Notes: a model not told the origin generated them from the letters alone. Positions 47,139 through 56,088 are shown, counted from the first letter of the stretch. The stretch: DNA of 64,000 bases from Gammaproteobacteria bacterium (GCA_004173475.1 SEBU01000002.1:434001-498000); one strand, 5' to 3'. Program-made: numbers and translations.

Positions 47139-47197
47139 TGGTCAGACAAATGTAGCTGATTTTTTCCCCACATTTATCTTGTACAAACTTTTCTTAA

Positions 47198-49582
47198 TTA
47201 AAAAGTAAAGTTAGCACCTAGACGGAACGAACGAGGTGCACCTGGAAAATAACGCGCGCCACTATTGTTCAAACTACCAATGTACGCTTCATCTGCAATA
47301 TTCAATATATTTAACTGCAAAGAGATGTTTTTGCTAATCGCGTAGGCTGCCATAGCATCAAACACCCAATAGTCTGGAACGATCAGCATGGAGCGATTTG
47401 CGCGTGCTGCCTCATTGGTCAGACTTGAGCTGGCAACCGAATCAATATAACGCGCTCCGCCGCCCAAGGTTAAACCGTTAGAGAACGCGTAGCTGTTCCA
47501 TAAGGTGAACGTGTATTCGGGACTCCACTGGATCACGCCGCCATCGGTTTGAGCCGCACCACCGTTAGCAGTAGATTGGTTACCACGGGTAATTTCAGGG
47601 TCCATGTACGCAAAACCAGCGCTAATTTGCCAATTTTGCATGATGATACCTGCAGCGCCTAATTCGATACCCGACACTTGACGCTCGCCCACCGCAACCG
47701 AAGAGCCATCGCCGTTGACTGCAATTTCATTCTCGTTTGTACTTTTAAATACCGCGGCAGTGAGGGCTAATTTGTTGTCAAACACATTCCACTTGGTGCC
47801 TAATTCCTGGTTAGTCCCTTTTTGAGGTTCCAGGTTCGGGCTATTTGCGTTGCTACTCGCCGTAAGCGGATCAGTATTCAGCGCAAAGTTGCTGCTACCT
47901 GGTGGTAGCTGTGAAGTTGCATAAGAAACATAGATAGAGCCGTTTTCTGCAGGCTTGTAGGTGCCGCCAACTTTCCAGCTGATGAGGTTGTCTTCCAACG
48001 AGGCATCGCGGCCCAAATAGGTTCCGACAGGGATGGTTTGCACAGCGGGCGCAGTAACCGCACCTTGACGAAGAATCTGGTCGGTTTTGGTGTAGAAGCG
48101 CTCAGCACGAATTCCTACACTCACTTGCCATTGCTCATTGAGACTGATTGTATCCAACGCATAGATGGCTGCAGTGCTGGTTTCGCCGTCTGTCTTGGTG
48201 CCGTCATGAACTACCGGTTGATATACCACCGGGGTTCCTCTCGGGTTATACAGATTGGCGTTGGCTTGGGTTACCCGTGTTGCTGAATCTGCAGCTAGGT
48301 ATGGTAAACCCACGTTATCGTTAAATTGACTCTCGTAGATAAATTCAACGCCTGTACTGAGGTCGTGTTTAACGCCGCCTGCATCGAAAGTCGCAAGGAG
48401 GTTGGTTTGGTTGGTAAGAATTTGGTTAACTTGGTCACGACCCTGGCGACTCAATGCAATTGTCCAGGTATCCAAGTTAGTCAATGAAGCACCCGGAGCT
48501 GTTACGCCATTTACACCGGTCAATACTAAATCTTGTGTGGAGCGACCATAGCGCGATGTATTACGCAAAGTCACACCTTCCGCTATATCGTGCTCAACTC
48601 GTACCGTGAACATAGTCGCGCTTACGTCATTATGGTCATCCGTTGAACCGTAAAAAGTCTCGGTGTCCACTTTCAGCGCTGGAATACCGCCCGGAAATAA
48701 GGCTGCCAAGGCAGTGCTGCGATAATCACCATGACCAATGGTGGATACACCCCCATCAGGAACTCCACTCTGCTCTACATGATAAAAGTTGAGATAGGTG
48801 CGGGTTTCAGTTCCCAGCCCCAAGCCCAGCGATGTTGCAATACCCCAAGCGTTACTTTCTACTTCGTCACGACCATCCACACCTGCATCCTGCGCTAATA
48901 AATTTACACGCAATGCGGTGGTTTCATTTAACGATTTATTAACATCCAGCGTAGAGCGCTTGTAATCAGCAGTCCCCAAAGTCACGTTGCCAGTAATGGC
49001 ATCTTCAAGGCTGGCCTTTTTGCTGCTCAAGTTGATGTAACCAGACGACGCACCACGACCGTTATCAACACCCGCTGGACCTTTCGCAATTTCTACTTGC
49101 TCTGTATTGAATGTATCACGAGAGATTGCGCCTAAATCGCGAATACCATCGACAAAAATGCTGCCCTGGGTATCAAAGCCGCGCATAAAAATGGAGTCGC
49201 CAGTGGCGGTATTACCATTCTCACCCAACAACATAGTAATACCGGGAGTATTGCGCAGAGTTTCGCTCAGGCTGGTAGCAGCCTGCTGTTGGAAGAGTTC
49301 TTTCTTTACCACGACAATAGTTTGCGGAGTATCCACAAGTGGCTGAGTGAATTTGTCAGAACTGACCTTTTCTGCTTTAAAATCTGCGTTTATCGCATCG
49401 GCATTCACCTTAACGGTGCCTAACTTATTGCCCGATTCAGCTTTTTGATCATCTTTTTTTGCATCTTCAGCAGCCATGGCACCAGCGGCTAATAACATCA
49501 CTGAAGACAGTGCCGACACTTTCAGCTGTTTTGCAACTGTATGTTTTTTAGCAACGATAAAGTTTGACGTGGTCTTTCTCAT
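47198..49582 (-). CDS. TonB-dependent catecholate siderophore receptor, Fiu/PiuA-like
   Basis: A 794-residue outer-membrane receptor. A long signal peptide ends near AAGAMAAED. A plug domain follows (FTQPLVDTPQTIVVVKKEL; LRNTPGITMLLGENGNTATG; IFMRGFDTQGSIFVDGIRDL), then a 22-strand barrel ending in phenylalanine (RLGANFTF). The pairing with piuC and the SIFVDGIRDLG plug segment point to the Fiu group, which takes up catecholate monomers. Expression is probably iron-repressed through the Fur box at 49625. AGGAT precedes the start. Confidence 0.93.
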   Translation of the reverse strand: MRKTTSNFIVAKKHTVAKQLKVSALSSVMLLAAGAMAAEDAKKDDQKAESGNKLGTVKVNADAINADFKAEKVSSDKFTQPLVDTPQTIVVVKKELFQQQAATSLSETLRNTPGITMLLGENGNTATGDSIFMRGFDTQGSIFVDGIRDLGAISRDTFNTEQVEIAKGPAGVDNGRGASSGYINLSSKKASLEDAITGNVTLGTADYKRSTLDVNKSLNETTALRVNLLAQDAGVDGRDEVESNAWGIATSLGLGLGTETRTYLNFYHVEQSGVPDGGVSTIGHGDYRSTALAALFPGGIPALKVDTETFYGSTDDHNDVSATMFTVRVEHDIAEGVTLRNTSRYGRSTQDLVLTGVNGVTAPGASLTNLDTWTIALSRQGRDQVNQILTNQTNLLATFDAGGVKHDLSTGVEFIYESQFNDNVGLPYLAADSATRVTQANANLYNPRGTPVVYQPVVHDGTKTDGETSTAAIYALDTISLNEQWQVSVGIRAERFYTKTDQILRQGAVTAPAVQTIPVGTYLGRDASLEDNLISWKVGGTYKPAENGSIYVSYATSQLPPGSSNFALNTDPLTASSNANSPNLEPQKGTNQELGTKWNVFDNKLALTAAVFKSTNENEIAVNGDGSSVAVGERQVSGIELGAAGIIMQNWQISAGFAYMDPEITRGNQSTANGGAAQTDGGVIQWSPEYTFTLWNSYAFSNGLTLGGGARYIDSVASSSLTNEAARANRSMLIVPDYWVFDAMAAYAISKNISLQLNILNIADEAYIGSLNNSGARYFPGAPRSFRLGANFTF

Positions 49583-49624
49583 AACAAATCCTGTTTCTCA
49601 GTGAGAGCGTTTCTACTCTCATAA

Positions 49625-49643
49625 ATTATTGATAATCATTACT
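49625..49643 (-). promoter_or_regulatory. Fur box upstream of the Fiu-like receptor
   Basis: The site ATTATTGATAATCATTACT matches 14 of 19 positions of the Fur consensus, with the core GATAATCATT intact. It is 43 bases before the receptor start. Iron repression follows from the known role of Fur. Confidence 0.8.
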
Positions 49644-49806
49644 ACTAGCGGTGAAAAATAAATCCCTTTCGGGATTTGATATTGACGCTTAGTGCTTCTT
49701 AAATCAGGTGGCGGCAATTTAACTCAAATGGGAACTATTATCAACACAAATAAGAATAAATATCATTTGATTGAGTTCTGGTTGATTCCCAGCACTCAAC
49801 GCACGT

Positions 49807-49959
49807 TCAGCAGTTACAACGGGCTTGTTGTGTTTGATTATGAAGCGGCGTGACAAGGTTGCTCTTTTCGGTTCGATTGATCGCCTGATTTACGGTCTGA
49901 CATGCATTCAACGCCAGAACCAACACCCCCACACCCAGTTTAAAAAAGATGTTTTTCAT
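49807..49959 (-). CDS. Small putative lipoprotein
   Basis: Fifty residues from ATG 49959: a hydrophobic signal (FFKLGVGVLVLALNAC) with lipobox LNAC, then a polar 32-residue tail that ends RCNC. It sits between the terminator of one siderophore receptor and the Fur-box region of the other. The ribosome site is weak (GTGAATTTT). The same frame is open 24 codons upstream, but those run through the terminator stem. No family is recognised. Confidence 0.5.
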   Translation of the reverse strand: MKNIFFKLGVGVLVLALNACQTVNQAINRTEKSNLVTPLHNQTQQARCNC

Positions 49960-49983
49960 AAAATTCACAAAAATTGATGGTAT

Positions 49984-50008
49984 AAAAAAAGCCGCTTTTA
50001 GGGCGGCT
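49984..50008 (-). terminator. Terminator of the second siderophore receptor
   Basis: On the minus strand AGCCGC and GCGGCT pair around a 7-base loop and are followed by seven T, 39 bases after the receptor stop. Confidence 0.87.
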
Positions 50009-50046
50009 GTGAGTCGCACTTCCTTCTGCATATGGAGCGTGAGTCG

Positions 50047-52164
50047 TTAAAAATTCACTTTTAAGCTTGCCTCGATATTTCTCGGCGCTGCATAAAAACC
50101 TACGTTATACATAGAGGTGAGGTATTTTTCGTCAGTGACGTTATTGATGTTTAGCTTCAATTGCGCCCGCTCGGTAATATCCCAGCTTGCAAACAGATTA
50201 AGGGTTGCGTAGCTCTCTTGCTGCAATATCATTTCTACTGTGTCGTCAAAGTGACGAGTGCGACTTTGCCATTTAGCGCTTAGCCCGTACGCAACATCTG
50301 TGTAGCGCGGCAGTTTGGTATTGATGGCAAGGTTGGCGGTTTCGCGCGGAACCCATTCATAAGTGTCTGCCCCCTGCTGATCCTCCAAGGTAAGTTTGGT
50401 AAGACCCAATACCACACTCGTCAGAGAGCCGATTTGTCCGGTTATTTCCAGTTCTACGCCTTCAGAGTCAATATCGCGCCCCTCGTAAAAATACCTGCCA
50501 CCGGTGGTATATCCAGCTTGAGTACCCAGGTTTTCCTGCTCTGCCGTAAACCAGGCAAGCGTGGTCAACAACCGCTTGTCCAACCAATCCGCCTTTATGC
50601 CAATTTCATAGTTAACGCCTTTTGCCGGATCAAGGTAATCACCTACTTCACCCGTATAATCCTGAGGCTGATAGATATCTGAATAACTCACATACCCTAA
50701 GACATGGTCATTGAAGTCATAGGTGATTCCGGCGTAGGGGCTGAACTTTTGTTCGGTTTGATCAAAATCGTTTCCAGAGCTGTTGCCGTCACGGTGGTAA
50801 CGCGCATAGTTAAAACCTACAACTGTCGTTAAATCGGAGGTGGCACTTAACCTAAGTGCGCCGTAAGCACGATCAAGTTCTTGGCCGGAATCCTCGTATA
50901 AAAGCTTTTGGCCCCAAACGGGTTCCGGAATTGCATTACGTTTAAATGGGAATGGTGGCAATGCTCCGCTGGCGGGCTCCTCAGGGTTTGTCTCGTAGTT
51001 GTGCATGAGCAATTCGCTCTTAGCAGCGCTCGCGCCAAAAATAACTTCCTGCGTCAAACCGAATAACTCGAACCGACCAGTGACACTTCCATCCAGTAGG
51101 TGTGCATCCTCATCATCCTGATATTTGCCCGGCCACCCGCTTAAACCCAAGCCCGTCTCCTTATCTATTCCACCCGACGTGGACACATAGAAAAGCTGAT
51201 CATCGTTTTCAGTTCTACGGAAGTTATAGGTAAGTTTCGCCTCCCAATCCGGCGATAATTGATAGGTGTACTCAACAAACGCATTGGTGTTGTTAGTATC
51301 CCAATAGGTCCAATCCTGCGAGGTGGACACGCTGCGATCGAATTCTGCCTGAGTTTTATCGCTGTTAGACAGTACAAGGCCGCCCCAGAAATTTCCAACC
51401 GTGTCAGCATCCTGATAGGAGTAACCCGCCGTAAGCGTTGAGTCGTCAGTAAGCTGACCATCAATAACACCATAAATATAGGTATGATCGTTTTCCAAAC
51501 CATCCAGGTAAGATTCTCCTGTTTCCCTCACTGCAACCACTCTACCCGCCCATTCGGCGTCTTCAGTAAAGGGAGCGGAATAATCAACTTCGGCACGCCT
51601 TGAATTAAATGACCCTACGGAAAACGTCGCGTTACCTTGCGCAGCATTGGTAGGACGCTTACGAACATAATTGATGGTGCCCGACGCATTACCAACACCG
51701 GTCAACAAACCATTAGCGCCACGAATGACTTCCAACTTTTCGTAACCTGCAGAATCCATGACACCAGTGACTATGCCCCAGTTATTAGGCATTCCCACTC
51801 CATCGACCTGAGTATTTTTAATATCGAAACCACGTGCCGTGTAGTTAGTGCGGTTTGTCTCCCACTCTTCCACACTAATCCCTGTCGCCAACTTAAGTGC
51901 GTCATTAAGATTGTTGGTGCCGAAGGCATCCATAAGGTCACGCCCTACCACGCTGATAGATTGGGGCGTGTCCTTAATATCCAGGGATAATCCGGTCGCA
52001 CCTTTGCTTACACGGTTTTCGCGCACACCCACGATATAGATTTCATCTACACCGGAGCCAGCAGATGCCAGAGTTGATTCTTGAGCAAAGCTCGGCGCCT
52101 GCGCAACCAATAGCCCAATTGCCAATGCTAATTTAGTGACAGGGAATGACGACATAGAACGCAT
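50047..52164 (-). CDS. TonB-dependent siderophore receptor
   Basis: From ATG 52164 (ribosome site AGGAG) it has 705 residues with signal peptide LALAIGLLVAQAPSFAQES. A TonB-box-like VDEIYIVGV precedes the plug domain (KDTPQSISVVGRDLMDAFGT; RGFDIKNTQVDGVGMPNNWG). The barrel ends in KVNF. It belongs to the ferrichrome/hydroxamate-type siderophore receptor group (FpvA/FhuE-like); the exact ligand is unknown. It is divergent from a PepSY membrane protein and shares a strong Fur box with it. Confidence 0.93.
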   Translation of the reverse strand: MRSMSSFPVTKLALAIGLLVAQAPSFAQESTLASAGSGVDEIYIVGVRENRVSKGATGLSLDIKDTPQSISVVGRDLMDAFGTNNLNDALKLATGISVEEWETNRTNYTARGFDIKNTQVDGVGMPNNWGIVTGVMDSAGYEKLEVIRGANGLLTGVGNASGTINYVRKRPTNAAQGNATFSVGSFNSRRAEVDYSAPFTEDAEWAGRVVAVRETGESYLDGLENDHTYIYGVIDGQLTDDSTLTAGYSYQDADTVGNFWGGLVLSNSDKTQAEFDRSVSTSQDWTYWDTNNTNAFVEYTYQLSPDWEAKLTYNFRRTENDDQLFYVSTSGGIDKETGLGLSGWPGKYQDDEDAHLLDGSVTGRFELFGLTQEVIFGASAAKSELLMHNYETNPEEPASGALPPFPFKRNAIPEPVWGQKLLYEDSGQELDRAYGALRLSATSDLTTVVGFNYARYHRDGNSSGNDFDQTEQKFSPYAGITYDFNDHVLGYVSYSDIYQPQDYTGEVGDYLDPAKGVNYEIGIKADWLDKRLLTTLAWFTAEQENLGTQAGYTTGGRYFYEGRDIDSEGVELEITGQIGSLTSVVLGLTKLTLEDQQGADTYEWVPRETANLAINTKLPRYTDVAYGLSAKWQSRTRHFDDTVEMILQQESYATLNLFASWDITERAQLKLNINNVTDEKYLTSMYNVGFYAAPRNIEASLKVNF

Positions 52165-52236
52165 GATGACTCCTGAAAAAATAAAACCGTCATAAAGGAA
52201 ACTAGGCGCCAATATAGCGATAAAAATTTATCTGTC

Positions 52237-52255
52237 AATGATAATAGTTATCATT
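52237..52255. promoter_or_regulatory. Fur box shared by the receptor and the divergent PepSY gene
   Basis: AATGATAAT and GTTATCATT form a nearly perfect 19-base palindrome (8 of 9 arm positions pair). It lies between the divergent starts at 52164 and 52337, so one site could repress both. Confidence 0.88.
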
Positions 52256-52336
52256 TATGTTTGCGGATGATTATATTAACCTGATAAACTCTCGGCTTAA
52301 TAGACTTAAGCGTCACCAAAACTCAGAGAAATATGT

Positions 52337-53578
52337 ATGCGTTTACTTGGTTTATTTCACCGCTGGTTCGGTTTGTTTATCGCCGTATTTTTATTTATAG
52401 CCGGATTAACGGGCGCCATCATTGCGTGGGATCACGAGCTGGATTCAGTACTCAACCCCGGGTTCTACCATGCGCAGAATAATGAGAGCCAAGAGTCCGC
52501 CTCCGCAATGCAGTCGCCATTGGAGTTAGCTGCTCAGTTCGAGCGTGAAAATCCTGATCTCTTTGTAACGTTCATGCCGTTGGAGTTGGAAAAGGATGGA
52601 GCGCTTTCGGCGATGATTGCTCCGCGTCCAACCGCAGATGGAAAAACACCAAAACTGGACTTCAACCAGGTAGGTATCAATCCCTATACCGCCGAAGTAC
52701 AAGCAAAACGCGAATGGGGGGCAATTTCCCTCGCGCGGGAAAACATATTGCCCTTTATCTACAAGCTGCATTATTCCCTTCATTTGCCCGATTTAGGCAG
52801 TTTACAAACAGGCATTTTATTCATGGGGATTGTCGGCATAGTCTGGCTTTTGGATTGCTTTATCGCGCTAAGCATTTCTTTCCCATCGCGCGCGCAGTGG
52901 CGCAAATCCTTTGCGTTTCGTTGGGGCGCCAGTCGGCAAAAAGTAACTTTTGATTTACATCGTTCAGGCGGAGTCTGGATTTGGGTGTTGTTGCTAATAA
53001 TCGCGGTGACGTCTGTATCTATGAATCTCAGCTCACAAGTCGTTCGCCCCGTCGTAAGCTTATTTTCAACCTTGACGCCCAGCCCTTTTGAACAGCGCAC
53101 CTTCGGTACGCCGGTTGAGCCCAAAATCGGCCGCGAAGCAATGGTTTCCCGCGCGCAGACCCAGGCCAATATCCAAGGCATAGAAGCTCCCTTGGGCGGA
53201 ATCTTTTATTCAGCAGAAACAGGCTTATACGGTGTTGGTTTTTATGCCCCAGGAAAAGATCACGGTGATTGGGGGCTGGGCAACCCCTGGCTTTATTTCG
53301 ACGGCAAAACTGGGGATTATGTGGGCGGAACTATTCCCGGCACTGGCAGCGCGGGCGATATTTTTATGCAATTGCAATTTCCGCTTCACTCAGGGCGTAT
53401 TGCAGGCACAGCGGGGCGTGTTGTAGTTACTGTTTTAGGTTTGGCTATAGCCATGCTGTCAGTAACAGGTATCATCATTTGGGCACGCAAACGTAGATCT
53501 AGATTGTTGACGCGAGCCGTTAAATCGACTGCTGCAACACTTCCACTTGGCAACCGTAATATTGGATTAACGGATTGA
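52337..53578 (+). CDS. PepSY-domain membrane protein (PiuB/siderophore-iron reductase type)
   Basis: A 413-residue inner-membrane protein. The N-terminal helix LLGLFHRWFGLFIAVFLFIA and the GAIIAWDHELD loop are typical of the PepSY_TM family. Further helices are near residues 145-170, 215-235 and 375-400 (VVVTVLGLAIAMLSVTGIIIW). Conserved histidines (FHRWFGL, LHYSLHL, DLHRSGG, PLHSGRI) are candidate heme ligands. Such proteins reduce ferric siderophores in the periplasm or inner membrane. It is divergent from a siderophore receptor and Fur-controlled. Confidence 0.92.
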   Translation: MRLLGLFHRWFGLFIAVFLFIAGLTGAIIAWDHELDSVLNPGFYHAQNNESQESASAMQSPLELAAQFERENPDLFVTFMPLELEKDGALSAMIAPRPTADGKTPKLDFNQVGINPYTAEVQAKREWGAISLARENILPFIYKLHYSLHLPDLGSLQTGILFMGIVGIVWLLDCFIALSISFPSRAQWRKSFAFRWGASRQKVTFDLHRSGGVWIWVLLLIIAVTSVSMNLSSQVVRPVVSLFSTLTPSPFEQRTFGTPVEPKIGREAMVSRAQTQANIQGIEAPLGGIFYSAETGLYGVGFYAPGKDHGDWGLGNPWLYFDGKTGDYVGGTIPGTGSAGDIFMQLQFPLHSGRIAGTAGRVVVTVLGLAIAMLSVTGIIIWARKRRSRLLTRAVKSTAATLPLGNRNIGLTD

Positions 53579-53751
53579 ATTCGTTAATCCGCACATAGTT
53601 TATTTACAATTTATGTTTTTGCGGGCGATATATTTGTCTGAATTTCTGCCTAAAGCGTGCAAATTAAATCGCTACACTCAGCTAATAGTTTTGAAGATGA
53701 GTAAATGTGAATTTGAAAGAAATTTAAAAAGATTTCGAATTTATTTAAATC

Positions 53752-53775
53752 TTAACAGCAATCCCTTGCTGTTAA
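53752..53775. repeat. 10-bp perfect hairpin between convergent genes
   Basis: TTAACAGCAA and TTGCTGTTAA pair around TCCC, 13 bases past the ferritin-like stop. Neither direction has a strong T-run, so it is at best a weak bidirectional terminator or an mRNA-stabilising hairpin. Confidence 0.55.
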
Positions 53776-53788
53776 ACCTATGGTTACA

Positions 53789-54244
53789 TCAAGGTTGGAA
53801 TTGTGCGATTTCACCCGGGCGACGCAACATTTTATTGACTTCATCCAAATGCAATTCTTCCTGCACAATCATTTCGCGTGCATATTCTTCCAGCAGTATT
53901 GATTTACCTTCAGTGATTTTCAGCAAATCATAGTAGTAGCCAATCGCGCTTTGCTCGTGCGCTAGACTCTCGCGCAAAATATCGCCGATATCATGCTTTT
54001 CAGTTTCTAAAAGCGAACCAATTTTCAACGACGGATGCCCACCAAGTAACGTCAACATTTCGCCCGCACGGTGCGCGTGATTTAAGCTTTCAGTCGCGTT
54101 ATCCTTAAGCCAGGAAACAATAGGAATGCGATTGTATCCAAACACCATTAATGAATAGTGGGTGTATTTGACTACGCCCGCCAGCTCAGCTTCCATGATT
54201 CTATTCAGGGCCTGAATCGCCAGTTTTTTTTCTTCATCATTCAT
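53789..54244 (-). CDS. Ferritin-like (bacterioferritin family) iron-storage protein
   Basis: From ATG 54244 (ribosome site GAGGA) it has 151 residues with four helices. The iron-binding positions look as follows: E20 in MEAELAGVVKYTHY, ESLNHAHRAGEM in helix B, HDIGDILRESLAHE in helix C, and EELHLDEVNKML in helix D. It resembles the PA4880-type bacterioferritin-like group rather than canonical Bfr. The heme-ligand methionine of Bfr (Met52) is leucine here. It stores or detoxifies iron. It ends the minus-strand set that begins with the sigma-like gene. Confidence 0.88.
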   Translation of the reverse strand: MNDEEKKLAIQALNRIMEAELAGVVKYTHYSLMVFGYNRIPIVSWLKDNATESLNHAHRAGEMLTLLGGHPSLKIGSLLETEKHDIGDILRESLAHEQSAIGYYYDLLKITEGKSILLEEYAREMIVQEELHLDEVNKMLRRPGEIAQFQP

Positions 54245-54347
54245 ATCGCTATCCTCGGAAGATGTTGAATTCAATGTCAGTTTATAAGTCTTAACCCAAA
54301 CATTATTGTTCAAATCCACCAAGAAGTCACTGCAACAAAATGTCACC

Positions 54348-54857
54348 TCAGTGATAGTGAAATTTATGCCTGCAGCACTCGCACAAAAATTGAGTCAACA
54401 GCAGCGATTGTTGAATACGTAAATTGCAGCCGTGTGATTTTATAAACTGCGCTAACTCGCGGTGAGTTACATTCGTATGACGTTGCGCCAAAGCACGAAC
54501 GTCGGCGCTTTTATGATGCATCAATTGAAATAAAGCTTCGTGCGCCACGCATAAATGTTCAGCGGCTTCGTTTGATTTTTCAGCCTGCTGAAATAAATCT
54601 GCCAGGTTGTGCCTGGTCACTACCATCGCAGCAATTTGACGCTCCACTTCCTCTGGCGTGGCTGCGTCCTCGCCTGCTAACAACCCCGCAATTCCGATGT
54701 TGGCCAAAGCTAAGGCAGAATGATAATGAGCGAAGGCGCGCATTTGTTGCCCGTGAATAAATGCGTTATTGGCAGCTATTATTTCCAGCCTCCAATCCTC
54801 AAGATTGGACGTTTGGGTGGGATGCAACTGCTGATGTTTTAAAGCAACAAAGGACAT
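54348..54857 (-). CDS. TPR-like helical protein of unknown function
   Basis: A 169-residue all-alpha protein. The N-terminal half looks like TPR helices (AFIHGQQMRAFAHYHSALAL; MVVTRHNLADLFQQAEKSNE; HLCVAHEALFQLMHHKS). The C-terminus is rich in C and H (FLCECCRHKFHYH), which might bind metal. There is some resemblance to DUF2753-like proteins of Vibrio, recalled from memory only. It overlaps the upstream methyltransferase gene by 19 bases and is followed after 103 bases by the ferritin-like gene, so it belongs to the same unit. Confidence 0.7.
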   Translation of the reverse strand: MSFVALKHQQLHPTQTSNLEDWRLEIIAANNAFIHGQQMRAFAHYHSALALANIGIAGLLAGEDAATPEEVERQIAAMVVTRHNLADLFQQAEKSNEAAEHLCVAHEALFQLMHHKSADVRALAQRHTNVTHRELAQFIKSHGCNLRIQQSLLLTQFLCECCRHKFHYH

Positions 54858-55624
54858 GAACTTTCCTTATTTTTATAATTGATAACCAAACCGATTGCGC
54901 GGCCACCGTAAAGATCTTTTCTATTAGTAATTTCGAAACCGCCCTGTTCAAAAACTGACACACAGCGGCTATTTGATGAATCGAGCTGCGGATTCTTAAT
55001 GCCTAAGGTTGAGACCAGAGTTTTTATAAACAATGTCCAGGGGTGAACACGCCAGTCCAACACAATTGCAAGTTCTTGCGCGCTGCCCGCCTGTTTAAGC
55101 AAGCGGAAAATAAGTTGAATCGTGGCCTTGCCGCCCAAGTCTGCCGCAAGCCCTTCCATGATAATGAGCAAAGGTTTACCTTCTGCCCACCCGGAAATCC
55201 GAAGCCAGTCATTGGTCATGACATCAGCACCCACGAGGGTATAATTATCGATATGGGGCAGCACCTGCGCTTTGGAAATGGTAATTTGCGGCACATCCAC
55301 ATCGATCCAATGAAATCTCGGCCAGTCAGAGGTATCGCTTAAACGGTGAAAGCGCGTGCTGAGGCCGGCCCCGAGTTCTACACACGTAGCTTGGGGGTAA
55401 CGGCGAAAGAAATCGCGGCAACATTCATCGAACCATTGGCCGCGCTCGACTAACTGACGCTCTTTAGACAAAGGCCAGCGCTGCTTCAAATTAATATTGA
55501 GCAATTGCGCCAGAAGCCCGGCCGACTGGTCGCGAAATCCAATCTCCGGCCACTGCCGTCCCGCGTGCGCATGCGCGCTCAGGGTCTTGCAGAGATTTGC
55601 CGGAATATCCATGGATAAGCGCAT
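54839..55624 (-). CDS. Leucine-carboxyl-methyltransferase-type (PPM1/LCMT) enzyme
   Basis: A 261-residue SAM-dependent methyltransferase of the LCMT/COG3315 group. Motif I is CVELGAGLSTRFHRL (about residue 81). The acidic residue after beta2 appears in HWIDVDVPQ. Then LLIIMEGLAADL follows at the usual LCMT position. Members methylate small acids or protein C-termini, or work on polyketides; the substrate here is unknown. The start ATG 55624 overlaps the stop of the sigma-like gene (TGATG), so the two are translationally coupled. Placement in an iron-regulated unit is unusual. Confidence 0.85.
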   Translation of the reverse strand: MRLSMDIPANLCKTLSAHAHAGRQWPEIGFRDQSAGLLAQLLNINLKQRWPLSKERQLVERGQWFDECCRDFFRRYPQATCVELGAGLSTRFHRLSDTSDWPRFHWIDVDVPQITISKAQVLPHIDNYTLVGADVMTNDWLRISGWAEGKPLLIIMEGLAADLGGKATIQLIFRLLKQAGSAQELAIVLDWRVHPWTLFIKTLVSTLGIKNPQLDSSNSRCVSVFEQGGFEITNRKDLYGGRAIGLVINYKNKESSCPLLL

Positions 55625-55893
55625 CAGAGCACCCCTCGCTGTTTCGGCATCTTTAATTCTTCTTGTAGAAACTGCAGGCCGAGCGAAAGACCGTAACTGC
55701 TCAGGTAAACTTTTGGGCTTCCGACCAGAGCCAACATATCTGAACCAGCGATTCGCCGTTCCATCTCGTTATAAATTCGCTCTGCAAGGGGGATAGATCC
55801 GAAGCGACGAGCTAGAAACTGCAAGAGCTCATCTCGAAAGTCCTCAAACCTCACTTCATTATTTACCTCTTTATTAACGGTGGCTTCACGCAT
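55624..55893 (-). CDS. Small protein resembling region 2 of a FecI-type sigma factor (possibly degenerate)
   Basis: An 89-residue protein with a strong ribosome site (AAGGAG). The pattern FRDELLQFLARRFGS, then AERIYNEMERRI, then SPKVYLSSYGLSLGLQFLQ, lines up by eye with region 2 of FecI-type ECF sigma factors (about 15-80). The key acidic and basic residues of sigma 2.2-2.4 are altered (for example the usual ARNLALDxLR is GLSLGLQFLQ), and there is no region 4. It may be an anti-sigma, a decoy or a remnant. Similarity was judged by eye only. It leads the LCMT, TPR-like and ferritin-like genes behind a Fur box. Confidence 0.6.
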   Translation of the reverse strand: MREATVNKEVNNEVRFEDFRDELLQFLARRFGSIPLAERIYNEMERRIAGSDMLALVGSPKVYLSSYGLSLGLQFLQEELKMPKQRGVL

Positions 55894-55988
55894 ACGCCCG
55901 CTCCTTTTCAGAGTTTGATTGGATAAATTTAAATAAGAATAGTTCTCAACAATTCAAATCTACCACAACCACTTTGTTTTGCAACGCA

Positions 55989-56007
55989 AATGATAATTAT
56001 TATCAAC
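55989..56007 (-). promoter_or_regulatory. Fur box upstream of the sigma-like gene
   Basis: TGATAAT and ATTATCA form a perfect 15-base palindrome around T (55991-56005), with matching flanks. It lies about 100 bases before the start at 55893 and should repress that unit under iron-replete conditions. Confidence 0.82.
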
Positions 56008-56088
56008 AAAAATCTAATTAAACTAAACAGGCGCAAATTTCATCTTTTCAGCTTGTTTTTTCAGCGGATTAAATTAATTGCGCTTATC

